DNA of 64,000 bases from Methylobacterium durans (GTDB taxonomy: Bacteria; Pseudomonadota; Alphaproteobacteria; Rhizobiales; Beijerinckiaceae): contig NZ_CP029550.1 of NCBI RefSeq assembly GCF_003173715.1, positions 1,612,001 through 1,676,000 of the forward strand. Reading direction: 5' to 3'. The notes beneath the pieces are model-generated. The model did not search any database and was not told the origin of the DNA. It saw only the letters and a program-made list of their open reading frames with translations. Each line of letters starts with the position of its first letter. Position 1 is the first letter of the stretch. The translations under genes and the position numbers were made by a program. Shown here piece after piece: positions 19,880 through 28,024 of this stretch.

Positions 19880-20007
19880 TGCACAATTTGCACGGGTTGA
19901 AGCTTCATTCCGGCCATGCTCCCCTATTGGACGAAGCGTTGCTTAGAGCGCTTCTCTAGAGGCTGGAAGAAATTCTAGCCAATAGTTTGCAGTCTAGGAG
20001 AAAATTT

Positions 20008-20235
20008 ATGTCGCAGAACTTCGATACCATCCGTGAGCTGGGTGCTTCGGAACTGGATGAGGTCGGCGGTGGCCTCGATGTCGGCCTCGGCGTGGGTCTC
20101 CACGTCGATGCTAGCCAGGAGCTCGGCGCGGTCTCGGGTGCGATCGATCAGGTCGGCGGCTTGGTAGGCGGTCTTCTCGGGACGGTCGGCGGGCTGCTCG
20201 GCGGCGTCACCGGCAGCGTCGGCCTCAACAAGTAG
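20008..20235 (+). CDS. Glycine-zipper bacteriocin/toxin-like peptide with double-glycine leader
   Basis: The 75-residue peptide starts at ATG 20008, seven bases after TAGGAG. The leader IRELGASELDEVGGG fits the double-glycine consensus exactly if cut after Gly22: L at -12, E at -8, L at -7, V at -4, GG at -2/-1. The mature 53 residues are hydrophobic, cysteine-free and full of GxxxG-like steps (GGLVGGLLGTVGGLLGGVTG), so it likely inserts in or assembles on membranes. The divergent C39 exporter is the obvious partner. It recalls the CdzC/CdzD contact-dependent glycine-zipper toxins of Caulobacter, and class II bacteriocins. No immunity gene is recognised. The toxic role is inference; the leader is seen directly. 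Confidence 0.85.
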   Translation: MSQNFDTIRELGASELDEVGGGLDVGLGVGLHVDASQELGAVSGAIDQVGGLVGGLLGTVGGLLGGVTGSVGLNK

Positions 20236-20247
20236 GCGCGAAGCCTC

Positions 20248-20272
20248 GGGCGGCGGGACAATCCCGCCGCCC
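20248..20272 (+). terminator. Strong hairpin after the peptide gene
   Basis: GGGCGGCGGGA and TCCCGCCGCCC form a perfect 11-bp stem with a 3-base loop, 12 bases after the stop codon. No T-run follows. It would make the peptide gene monocistronic and protect its message. Confidence 0.7.
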
Positions 20273-20366
20273 ATGCAGGGTGCGGCAGCGATCTCGAATC
20301 CGTCCGGAACGGGTCCGTCACGGCCCCGTTACTCAAGCCTCCTCGGTCCCGGCCCGGAGGCCGCCT

Positions 20367-21218
20367 GTGTTTCACCCGGACGCCTCGAAACTCGAGTTGC
20401 TCGCCCGCCTCGGCTACGGCGCGCGCGGGATCGTCTACTGCCTCGTGGGCGGCCTCGCCGCGCTCGCCGCCATCGGTTCGGGCGGCCAGACCGGCGGTAG
20501 CAAGAGCGCGCTGGCGAGCCTGCTCGGCCAACCCTTCGGGCGCGCCTGGATCGGCCTCATCGCGCTCGGTCTCGTCGGCTTCGCGCTCTGGCGGGTGATC
20601 GAGGCCGTGACCGACGCGGACCGGCACGGCCACTCGGCCAAGGGCCTCGCCGTGCGCGCCGGCCATGCCGTAAGCGGCGTCGTCTACGGCGGCCTGGCGC
20701 TCTCGGCCGCGCGGCTCGCGATGGGGAGCGGCGGCGGTGGCGACGACCGGGCGGCGCGGGACTGGACCGCGTGGCTCCTCGCCAAGCCGCTCGGCCAAGT
20801 CCTCACCGGGCTCATCGGCGCGATCGTGATCGGGGTCGGCCTCGCCTACCTTCGCAAGAGCTGGAAGGGCGACGTCCTGCGGCGGCTCTCGCTCCCCTCG
20901 GAGGTCCATCGCTGGGCCGTGCCGGTCGGGCGCCTCGGCTTCGCCGCGCGGGGCGTGGTGTTCACCCTCATCGGCGCCTTCCTCATCCTCGCCGCCTTCC
21001 ACAGCCGGTCGGCGGAGGCCAAGGGACTCGGCGAGGCCCTGCAATTCATCGGGCGGCAGCCCTTCGGCTGGGTGCTCCTCGCGGTGACCGCGGCGGGCCT
21101 CTTCGCCTTCGGCCTGTTCGGATTGGTGCAGGCCCGCTACCGCCACATCGACGCGCCGGACGCCTCCGACGCGAAGGCGGCGCTGCGGAACGCCGCCTCG
21201 TCGCTGCGCGGCACCTGA
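20367..21218 (+). CDS. DUF1206 integral membrane protein
   Basis: The 283-residue protein starts at GTG 20367, six bases after CGGAGG. It contains three repeats of a two-helix unit, each beginning with a similar motif: LGYGARGIVYCLVGGLAAL, AGHAVSGVVYGGLALSAA and LGFAARGVVFTLIGAFLIL. This is the DUF1206 pattern, and the function is unknown. It lies after the peptide gene's hairpin, on the same strand. It is a widespread family, so I do not propose it as the immunity protein, although position alone would allow that. Confidence 0.88.
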   Translation: MFHPDASKLELLARLGYGARGIVYCLVGGLAALAAIGSGGQTGGSKSALASLLGQPFGRAWIGLIALGLVGFALWRVIEAVTDADRHGHSAKGLAVRAGHAVSGVVYGGLALSAARLAMGSGGGGDDRAARDWTAWLLAKPLGQVLTGLIGAIVIGVGLAYLRKSWKGDVLRRLSLPSEVHRWAVPVGRLGFAARGVVFTLIGAFLILAAFHSRSAEAKGLGEALQFIGRQPFGWVLLAVTAAGLFAFGLFGLVQARYRHIDAPDASDAKAALRNAASSLRGT

Positions 21219-21332
21219 CGCGCATTCCGGAAACGACGGTGCAAAAGGCGTGTGCCCGGGCCGGACGGCCCTTTGCGAAGACCTGAGTCCGTGCTCCTCT
21301 CACCTGATCATCTCGGTCGAGAGGAGACGATC

Positions 21333-21578
21333 ATGCGCGCCGTGTCCGTTGCCGTTCTGGTCCTGGCCTTCGCGGGCCACGCGATGGCTGCCGAGGGCAC
21401 CTGCAAAGCCAGGGCCTCCGAGAAGAAGCTCGCGGGCGCCGCGCTCACGAGCTTTATGAAGAAGTGCGAGACCGACGCCCAGACCACCTGCGACACCTCC
21501 GCCGGCGACAAGAAGCTCTCCGGCGCGGCGAAGACCAGCTTCACCAAGAAGTGCGTGACGGACGCCGTCGGCACCTGA
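21333..21578 (+). CDS. PsiF-repeat small exported protein
   Basis: The 81-residue protein starts at ATG 21333 behind GAGGAGACG. It has a signal peptide (VAVLVLAFAGHAMA) and two PsiF repeats, KKLAGAALTSFMKKCE and KKLSGAAKTSFTKKCV, with paired cysteines. PsiF proteins are periplasmic and were named for phosphate-starvation induction in E. coli; the biochemical role is unknown. The terminator follows 10 bases later. Confidence 0.88.
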   Translation: MRAVSVAVLVLAFAGHAMAAEGTCKARASEKKLAGAALTSFMKKCETDAQTTCDTSAGDKKLSGAAKTSFTKKCVTDAVGT

Positions 21579-21588
21579 GGACGATGCC

Positions 21589-21611
21589 GGGCGCCGGCTG
21601 AGCCGGCGCCC
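21589..21611. terminator. Hairpin between convergent psiF-like and cyclo-ligase genes
   Basis: GGGCGCCGGC and GCCGGCGCCC form a perfect 10-bp stem with loop TGA, filling the gap right up to the cyclo-ligase stop codon. It probably works in both directions. Confidence 0.6.
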
Positions 21612-22244
21612 TCACCCCTCCGTGATGACCCGGTCGAGCGCGATGTCGTGCGGCTGCGGGTAGATCGTCTCAAGGCGCCCCAGCGAGAAGCCGACCCCGA
21701 TCGTCCGCGGCCTCGCCGGCATCGCGGCGATGGTCCGGTCGTAGAACCCGCCGCCGTAGCCGAGGCGGTAGCCCTGCCCGTCGAAGCCGACGAGGGGCAC
21801 GACGAGGAGGTCGGGCTGGACCGGGTCGCCGGCCTCCGGGGTCGGGATGTTCCAGATGCCCTGGACCATCAGGCTGCCGGGCGACCATTCGCGGAAGACG
21901 AGCGGCTCGCCCTTCGCCACGATCACCGGGAGGGCGAGGCGGGCGCCTTGCTCCCGCAGGGCCGCCATCACGCCGCGCGGATCGTACTCGCCCCGGAACG
22001 GCCAGTAGAACCCGATCAGGCCGGCGCCGCTCGATTGCACCGCCTGGGCGAGGGCGAGATCGATCTGGCGGCTGCAGGCGATGCGGTCGTCGGACGGAAT
22101 CGCCACGCGCCGAGCGATGAGGGCGGAGCGCGTCTCCTTGCGCCACGTCCGCACCGTCGGCCAGTCGGCGTCGCCCCCGGGGCGGGCCGGCAGTTCGGCC
22201 GGCGCCTCCAGACCGGGCCGGGAATCCTCGGACACGTCACCCAT
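21612..22244 (-). CDS. 5-formyltetrahydrofolate cyclo-ligase
   Basis: About 210 residues from the ATG at 22244, which has GGAG seven bases upstream; a start at 22268 is possible. The enzyme uses ATP to convert 5-formyl-THF to 5,10-methenyl-THF, returning folate to one-carbon metabolism. Family marks are KETRSALIARRVAIP, GFYWPFRGEYDPRGVM, and the nucleotide-binding LVGFDGQGYRLGYGGGFYDR near the C-terminus. The first 30 residues before TWRKETR are an unusual acidic/proline extension. Confidence 0.93.
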   Translation of the reverse strand: MGDVSEDSRPGLEAPAELPARPGGDADWPTVRTWRKETRSALIARRVAIPSDDRIACSRQIDLALAQAVQSSGAGLIGFYWPFRGEYDPRGVMAALREQGARLALPVIVAKGEPLVFREWSPGSLMVQGIWNIPTPEAGDPVQPDLLVVPLVGFDGQGYRLGYGGGFYDRTIAAMPARPRTIGVGFSLGRLETIYPQPHDIALDRVITEG

Positions 22245-22317
22245 CACGCCACTCCACTCCGTCGCCAAAGGGCTCTCAGGGACGGCCCCGCGGGGCCGGG
22301 TTCGGTCCGGCGGCCCG

Positions 22318-22643
22318 TCACTGGCCTCCGAAGGCCCGCAGGGGACGGCCGGCTTCCGAGCGGTGCACCATCTCCGCCTTGCCCGCGTCCGGATCGATCG
22401 CGGCGAGCCGCGGCCCCACCGCCGCGTGCAGCGACATCTCGCTCCGATCGAGGACGAGGTTCACCCGCTCGCACCACTCGGCGCCCGGGCGTGGACCGCC
22501 TCGGCCTCGCGGACCGCCTCCAGGAGGACGGCACGCATCTCCGTCAGGAGTTGCGGCGTCAGGGGCGGCCGGGTCTTCGCGGCGTAGGCCTCCGTGATGA
22601 TGTCCGCCCACTCGTCCGCCGACCGTGTCCGTTGCGCACTCAT
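22318..22643 (-). pseudogene. Small protein of unknown function, split by a one-base deletion
   Basis: Two coding-like pieces lie in different frames. The first 53 residues begin MSAQRTRSADEWADIITEAY and contain LTPQLLTEMRAVLLEAVREA. The second piece continues GAEWCERVNLVLDRSEMSLH and ends SEAGRPLRAFGGQ. They join if one base is added at CGCCCGGGC (22482-22490), giving about 108 residues. No family was recognised; the helical N-terminus and the absence of a signal peptide suggest a cytoplasmic protein. Confidence 0.55.
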
Positions 22644-22943
22644 GGCGGGCCACCTCGCTATCGTCGGGCACGACGCTCGGCCTCGGCCCGCGACGCAGGC
22701 CGGAACGGAGCGACGGTAGCATGTCTTCCCAGCGGGCGAATACGGAATCTGGAGGACAGCCCCGAGGTTTCGCCGAGACGACCCGAAAGGAGCGCAGCCC
22801 CGCGGGCGCCTCTCGTGTCGGCCTGACCTGCGGGAGCGTCCGATCCCGACCGTCTGCGAGCGTACCCTGCGCCGAACCGTGTGGACCCGCGCCCGGCGCG
22901 CTTCCGCCGTCCCCGGAAACGGGGCAACTTAACGCCGGTCGGC

Positions 22944-23708
22944 ATGAAGAGGGCGCACCGCATGAAGCGGCAAGGACTCGGCCCGCGGCGGCTGATGCTC
23001 GCTCTGCTGCTGCAGACGGGCGTGCTCGCCGGACCGGCGAAGGCGGAGATCCGTGTTCTCGCCGCCAAGATCACCGGCGGCGAGCTCTGGGTGCTCGGCT
23101 CGGCCGATGCCGTGGATTCCGAGATCACCCTCGACACCCGCTTCTCCGCCCGGACCGACAAGAGCGGAAACTTCGAATTCCGGATCGTCTACCATCCGGC
23201 GAGCTGCATCGTGACCCTGCGGGTCCGCCAGCAGGACCGCGCCGCGGTCGTGGGCGATTGCGGGCAGCAGGGCCCGGCCGGCGCCCCCGGACCCGCCGGC
23301 CCGCGTGCGGCCGCGGCGGAGGCCGTCGCGGGACCACCGGGCCCACCCGGACCGGCGGGCAAGCCCGGTCCGCAAGGCCCTCCCGGACCGGCGGGAGAAC
23401 CCGGCCCGGCGGGGCTGCCGGGTCCGGCCGGGACGAGCGGCACGGCCGGCCTTCCCGGGCCGCCGGGCCCGCAGGGGCCGCGCGGCGAGGCGGGACCGGC
23501 CGGACATCCGGGCGAGACGGGTCCCGCCGGGCCGGCCGGAGCGCCCGGCAAGATCGGCCCGCGCGGGCCTGCCGGGCCGCCGGGGCCGCGCAACGTCGTG
23601 GGGACGCGGGGCGCGCAGGACCCGGACCGATCGCGCTCGCGCGCCGGTCCCGAGGATCCCATCCCCCTGCAGCCGCCGGGTGCCGCGGCGCCGGAGGAAC
23701 CCTATTGA
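22944..23708 (+). CDS. Exported collagen-like Gly-X-Y repeat protein
   Basis: A 254-residue protein from ATG 22944; a second Met lies six codons on. It has a signal peptide ([18 protein letters not shown]). A globular N-terminal domain of about 80 residues follows ([39 protein letters not shown], ending VVGDCGQ). Then come about 110 residues of collagen Gly-X-Y triplets ([33 protein letters not shown]), broken once by an alanine-rich AAAAEAVA. A polar proline-rich tail ends it. It should trimerise as a collagen helix outside the cell. A trypsin-like protease follows 140 bases downstream on the same strand. Confidence 0.88.
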   Translation: MKRAHRMKRQGLGPRRLMLALLLQTGVLAGPAKAEIRVLAAKITGGELWVLGSADAVDSEITLDTRFSARTDKSGNFEFRIVYHPASCIVTLRVRQQDRAAVVGDCGQQGPAGAPGPAGPRAAAAEAVAGPPGPPGPAGKPGPQGPPGPAGEPGPAGLPGPAGTSGTAGLPGPPGPQGPRGEAGPAGHPGETGPAGPAGAPGKIGPRGPAGPPGPRNVVGTRGAQDPDRSRSRAGPEDPIPLQPPGAAAPEEPY

Positions 23709-23848
23709 GGACGGCGGCGGGTTTGGCCGCCGGCAGGCTCGGAGATCCTGCGTCCTCGCGTCCGACTTGCCCGCGCGGGCGAAGGCGCAGCCTACCCGCA
23801 TCCGGGCCCGATGCCGGGGAACAAGCCGTGGACCGAGACGCGACAGCC

Positions 23849-24637
23849 ATGCCTGCCCCTGCCCGCTCCGCGATCCGACGGGCCGCCATCCTGGCCGCCG
23901 TCGCCTCCGCCTGCGTCGCGAGCCTGCCGGCGCGGGCCATCGACGGCGGCGCCGCCGCCAGCCGCAGGGATGCCCTCGCGCAGGCGACCGTCGGGATCGG
24001 CACCGTGACCCGGCCCGACGACGTTTATCGCCTGACCCGCTGCTCGGGCGTCCTGATCAGCGCCGATCTGGTGCTCACCGCGGCCCATTGCCTGAATGGC
24101 GATCCACTCGGAGCGATCATCGTCTTCTATCGCGGCAGCGAGGCGGTGCGTCCGGTCTACACGGCCCGCGTCGTCGCCCGGTTCAGCCCCGATCCGGGCG
24201 ACCTCAGCGCGAGCGCCGCGGGCATCACCCTCGCGGACCTCTCCCTCGACCTCGCGGTGCTGCGGCTGTCGGCTCCCGTGCGCGACCGGGTGCCGGTCCC
24301 CTTGGCCGCGAGCCCGCAGCGCGTGCCGAGCGCCCTGCGGATGGCCGGCGTCGGCCTCTCGGGCCGCGGCGTCGGACGCCTGCGCACGGCGCGGCTCGTG
24401 CCCCTCGCCGCGTCGAGCACGGGACTGACGATCGCGCGCGTCGACGGCGCCCGGGTCTGCCTCGGGGATTCGGGCGGGCCCGTGGTCGCGCAGGATCGGC
24501 GCGGGCTCTTCGTCTGGGGCGTTGCCAGCGCGGTGATCACCGACCGCGCAACCTGCGGCAGCCTCGTCGTCGTCGCGCCGGCGGCCCAGGTCTTCGGGGC
24601 GCGGGGCGGGCCCTCGATCGCCTCCGCCGGGCCCTGA
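23849..24637 (+). CDS. Secreted trypsin-like serine protease
   Basis: The 262-residue protein has a signal peptide (ILAAVASACVASLPARA) followed by the trypsin-type maturation region IDGGAAASRRDALAQATVGIG. The triad is complete: His in VLTAAHCLNG, Asp in LADLSLDLAVLRL, Ser in CLGDSGGPVV. It is a family S1 enzyme without extra domains, so probably secreted or periplasmic. It follows the collagen-like gene on the same strand. Whether that is its substrate is unknown. Confidence 0.9.
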   Translation: MPAPARSAIRRAAILAAVASACVASLPARAIDGGAAASRRDALAQATVGIGTVTRPDDVYRLTRCSGVLISADLVLTAAHCLNGDPLGAIIVFYRGSEAVRPVYTARVVARFSPDPGDLSASAAGITLADLSLDLAVLRLSAPVRDRVPVPLAASPQRVPSALRMAGVGLSGRGVGRLRTARLVPLAASSTGLTIARVDGARVCLGDSGGPVVAQDRRGLFVWGVASAVITDRATCGSLVVVAPAAQVFGARGGPSIASAGP

Positions 24638-24759
24638 GGTCCGACGCCGGCCACGACCTGTTAAGCCTGCAGGAAGGAGCCCGGCTGAACTGCAATCCTT
24701 TAACCGCACCTGAAGAGCTTGTGCCGTCTACTGCCTCGACGGACAGGAAGGAGTCGGCG

Positions 24760-25818
24760 TTGCTGCCCGGTGTGGTTGTTCTTGTCAGCGATCAGCCCAA
24801 CCGCAGCGCGGCGCTGGCCGAGGCCCTGCGCGGCGTCGGGCGCTGCGAGCTGGTCGGTCCCGACGTGAACTGGTCCGCTCGGGAGACGGCCATCGCCGTC
24901 GTGACCGATCTCGACCTCACGCGGCCTGCCGCGATGCAGTGCCTGCTCGGCCTGCGCACCCAGCCCTGGGCGGAAACCTGCCCGCTTCTGTGCATCGCGC
25001 ACCGCACCTCGGACAAGGCGCTGCGGCAGGCGCAGGTCCTCGGCGCCAGCGCCTGCCTGCCCTACTACGCCGAGCCGCACATCGTCGTGACGGCGCTCCT
25101 CAACCTCATCAATCCCGACGAGGGCTCGCTCAACGCCACCGTCCGCCAATGCGCCGAGCGCGCGGGCGCCGCCTTGACCGGCCTGTTCGCCACGGCCGGC
25201 ACGAACGGGCGTGTCGACCTGCAGGCGATCGACACCTGTGTCGACCCGCTGCTCCTCGCCCTCAGCGACGGGGGCCTCTCGCGCTGGCTCAACACGATCC
25301 GGGCGCACGACAATGCAACCTACCAGCACTCGCTCGTGGTGGCGGGCCTCGCCGCGCAATTCGCGACGCATATCGGCTTCCCGGAGGCGCAGCGGCAGCG
25401 CCTCGTGCGGGCAGCCCTGGTCCACGACGTCGGCAAGGCGCGGATCCCGCGCGACCTGCTCCTCAAGCGCGGCTCCCTCGACGCGGCGGAAGCCGCGATC
25501 ATGCGCACGCACGCGATCCTCGGCTACGAGATCCTGAGGGCGAGCGGCGGCGCCGACCCGGCGATGCTCGACGCCGTCCGCCATCACCACGAGATGCTCG
25601 ACGGCAGCGGCTACCCGGATGGGATCAGCGGCGACGCGATCAGCGACGTCGTCCGCTTCCTGACGATCTGCGACATCTACGCGGCCCTGACCGAGCGCCG
25701 GTCCTACAAGCCGGCCATGACGCCGGACGAGGCGATGGGCATCCTCCAGGGCATGCAGGGCCGGATCGAGACGCGCTTCGTCCAGGCTTTCGGCAAGGCC
25801 GTGGCGCGCGCGGCATAG
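24760..25818 (+). CDS. HD-GYP phosphodiesterase with degenerate receiver domain
   Basis: About 352 residues from TTG 24760, chosen because AAGGAG lies six bases upstream; GTG 24721 is an alternative. Residues 1-115 look like a receiver fold (GVVVLVSDQPNRSAAL, PLLCIAHRTSDKALRQAQVL) without a clear phospho-acceptor aspartate. The HD-GYP domain has HDVGKARIPRDLLLKRGSL, HHHEMLDGSGYPDGI and DIYAALTERRSYKP. It should hydrolyse cyclic di-GMP. It is the second HD-GYP gene in the window. Confidence 0.88.
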   Translation: MLPGVVVLVSDQPNRSAALAEALRGVGRCELVGPDVNWSARETAIAVVTDLDLTRPAAMQCLLGLRTQPWAETCPLLCIAHRTSDKALRQAQVLGASACLPYYAEPHIVVTALLNLINPDEGSLNATVRQCAERAGAALTGLFATAGTNGRVDLQAIDTCVDPLLLALSDGGLSRWLNTIRAHDNATYQHSLVVAGLAAQFATHIGFPEAQRQRLVRAALVHDVGKARIPRDLLLKRGSLDAAEAAIMRTHAILGYEILRASGGADPAMLDAVRHHHEMLDGSGYPDGISGDAISDVVRFLTICDIYAALTERRSYKPAMTPDEAMGILQGMQGRIETRFVQAFGKAVARAA

Positions 25819-26022
25819 GCGTCCTTCGCGGGGCGACACCTAACGCTTCGTTAAGTCCAGGCCCCGGAATGACGTGTCGATGCGCCGGAGAGATCAGAAT
25901 TGCACGCGCAATCGAGCACAAAAGCTGGATTTTTGTCGAGTCGAAGCCTGCCCGAGATCGATTTTAATCGAATCGCAAGCCGCCCGCCGCGACATTCCTC
26001 CGGCTGTCAGTAGGACGTCCGC

Positions 26023-27098
26023 ATGCTCGCGCTCAGTTCGGTGGTGAACGATGTCGAGGGCGCCATCGCGAGTGGCGACCCGGCCAAGCGCGTCAGCATG
26101 CTGCGCCAGATGACGGGCCTGTTCACGGCGCAGGCGCCGCGGCTCAGCGAGGATCAGATCGGCGCCTTCGACGAGGTGATCCTGCGGCTCTCGCGCGACA
26201 TCGAGACCCGCGCCCGAGCCGAATTGTCGGCGCACCTCGCGGACGTGGCCAATGCCCCGCGCCGGGTGGTGCGCAACCTCGCCTACGATCCCTCCGCGGA
26301 GGTGGCCGGCCCCGTGCTCGAGCGCTCGAACCGCCTCGAGGAGAGCGACCTCGTCCAGATCGCGAGCGGCGCCGGGCAGCAGCACCTGATGGCCCTCTCT
26401 CGCCGCAGCACGCTGGCCGAGCGCGTCACCGACGTCATCGTCTCGCGGGGCAACGAGCAGGTGGTGCGCAGCGTCGCGGGCAACCAGGGCGCCCGGTTCT
26501 CGGCCGGCGGCTTCCAGATCCTGACGACGCGGGCCCAGCAGGATTCGGAGCTGGGCCGCGTGCTGACGAAGCGCTCCGACGTGCCGGAGGCGCAGCGCGC
26601 GCAACTCGTCGCCATCGCCCGCGAGCGCGCCCGCCGAGCCCTGGCGGCGGAATTCGGCGAGAATGCCGCCGCGCAGGCGACCCTGTCGATCGCCGCGACG
26701 ATGGCCGAGCCGCCGCTCGACCTCACGCCCGCCGAGGTGGCGGTGGCCTGCCACGCCAAGTACGGGCTCGACGAGGGCGCCGTGCAGACCTGGCTGACCT
26801 CCGGCGAGACCACCTACGCGCTGGTGGCGCTGGCCCGGCTCGCGGGCGTTCCCTCGGCGATCGCCCTCAACGCGCACGCTGCGCCGACCACCGACCCGCT
26901 CCTGTTCCTGGTGCGCTCGGTCCGCTTCGGCTGGAAGACGCTGAAGCTCCTCCTCGCGAGCCGCCCGGGGGCATGCCCGATGCCGAGGCGCTGCAGAGCG
27001 CCTTCCAGGCCTTCCAGGACCTCTCGGTGGCGACGGCGCAGCGCGTCGTCCGATTCACCGCCGCCCGCGACAAGCTGGAGCAGTCGAGCGCCGCCTGA
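26023..27098 (+). pseudogene. DUF2336 protein, frame broken near the C-terminus
   Basis: An alphaproteobacterial DUF2336 protein of about 358 residues, starting MLALSSVVNDVEGAIASGDP. Family traits are LRQMTGLFTAQAPRLSEDQI, DEVILRLSRDIETRARAELS and the repeat-like VVRNLAYDPSAEVAGPVLE. The frame breaks at CCCGGGGGC (26964-26972). Adding one base continues GMPDAEALQSAFQAFQDLS and ends ARDKLEQSSAA before TGA 27096-27098. Members are predicted all-helical, HEAT-like cytoplasmic proteins of unknown function. Confidence 0.82.
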
Positions 27099-27132
27099 GC
27101 ATCGCCGCCGCGTCCGGGCGCTCCGGAACGGC

Positions 27133-27858
27133 TCATGCCCCGCGGCTCGCGTCCGGACCGGCACCGGCAGAGGCGACGGCCGCGTGCATCGCCGTGCAGT
27201 GCCGGACGAGATGGGGTTGCGCTGCGAGGAACTGCCTCAGCGGTGTCTCGATCGGCGAGAAGTGGATGTTGGCGAGGAAGCCGTAGAGACCGGCATCGAC
27301 GCTCGTCGGGCTCGCGCCGAACAGGTAGCCGTCCGCCGGAACAAGGTTGGCGAGCACCTGGAGATCGGCGAGCCCGCGGGCATAGGCGGCGGGCGGATCG
27401 AAGCGCCCGATGCCCTGGAAGTGGTAGCGCTGGGCGTTGAAGTCCCGCGCCGCCTGCAGGTCGGCCTCGGTCAAGCTCGGATGCTCGGCGAGGAGGGCGT
27501 CCCGGAAGGCGGGCCAGTAGCGATCGTCCTTCCAGCGGCTGTAGGACATCACCCAATAGAGGTCGTCGAGCAGGCGCGCGATCATCAGACCGAGGTCGCG
27601 CTGCCGCGCCGTGAGCGCGGCGTCGAGCGTCACGCCGTAGGCGCGGGTCAGATGCGCGAGGATCGTGTCGCTGTCGCCGATCCGCTCGTCCCCGTCGGTG
27701 ATGTAGGGGAGCTGCCCGCGCGGCGCGCCGGAGGCATCGACGATGTGCCGGTGGGCGAAGGGCAGGCCGGCGAGCCTCAGGAAGGCGTACACCTTGAGCC
27801 CGTAGCCGTTGTTGTCGGCGAGCCCGAACAGGTCCGGATAGGCGTAGAGCGTGATCAT
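27133..27858 (-). CDS. Glutathione S-transferase-fold protein (metaxin/Fax-like)
   Basis: A 241-residue protein with a thioredoxin-like N-terminal half (MITLYAYPDLFGLADNNGYG, LPFAHRHIV, GQLPYITDGDERIGDSDTIL). A helical C-terminal half contains GYLFGASPTSVDAGLYGFLA. This layout matches the GST/Fax-metaxin group with the SPxSxDA-type C-terminal motif. The substrate is unknown. It converges with the DUF2336 gene. Confidence 0.85.
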   Translation of the reverse strand: MITLYAYPDLFGLADNNGYGLKVYAFLRLAGLPFAHRHIVDASGAPRGQLPYITDGDERIGDSDTILAHLTRAYGVTLDAALTARQRDLGLMIARLLDDLYWVMSYSRWKDDRYWPAFRDALLAEHPSLTEADLQAARDFNAQRYHFQGIGRFDPPAAYARGLADLQVLANLVPADGYLFGASPTSVDAGLYGFLANIHFSPIETPLRQFLAAQPHLVRHCTAMHAAVASAGAGPDASRGA

Positions 27859-27996
27859 CGCGTGCTCCGGGTCGGCTCGGAAAGCGGCGGATCATAGCAG
27901 CTTGCCACGCCCTGCGGCCCGTTCCGGTTCCGGACCCTCAGGGCCGGGCGGGCAATCCGGAGGGTCCCGTTCGCCACCCTGCCGGCAGCCTCGGCC

Positions 27997-28024
27997 GACG
28001 AGTCCGGCCTCAGGCCGGCTCGTC
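27997..28024 (-). terminator. Hairpin at the end of the permease gene
   Basis: GACGAG-CCGGCC pairs with GGCCGG-CTCGTC with one bulged base; the loop is the TGA stop codon itself. There is no T-run. It may terminate or stabilise the permease transcript. Confidence 0.4.

Larger units (their letters stand above)
19340..20007. other. Divergent control region between exporter operon and peptide gene
   Basis: This 668-base region has no reading frame with convincing coding features. Its right half is markedly AT-richer than its surroundings, as expected for promoters. It contains two perfect dyads, listed separately at 19564-19589 and 19862-19879. I searched for a second double-glycine peptide or an immunity gene here and found none. 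Confidence 0.5.

Noticed and set aside
19669..19917. Leftward frame with an ELQLGG motif as a second double-glycine peptide
   Set aside because: The spacing of E, L and hydrophobic residues before GG does not fit the leader consensus, and the rest is arginine-rich and not peptide-like.
20367..21218. DUF1206 gene as immunity protein for the glycine-zipper peptide
   Set aside because: It lies beyond a strong hairpin, has its own ribosome site and belongs to a broad family not tied to bacteriocins. Position alone is not enough.
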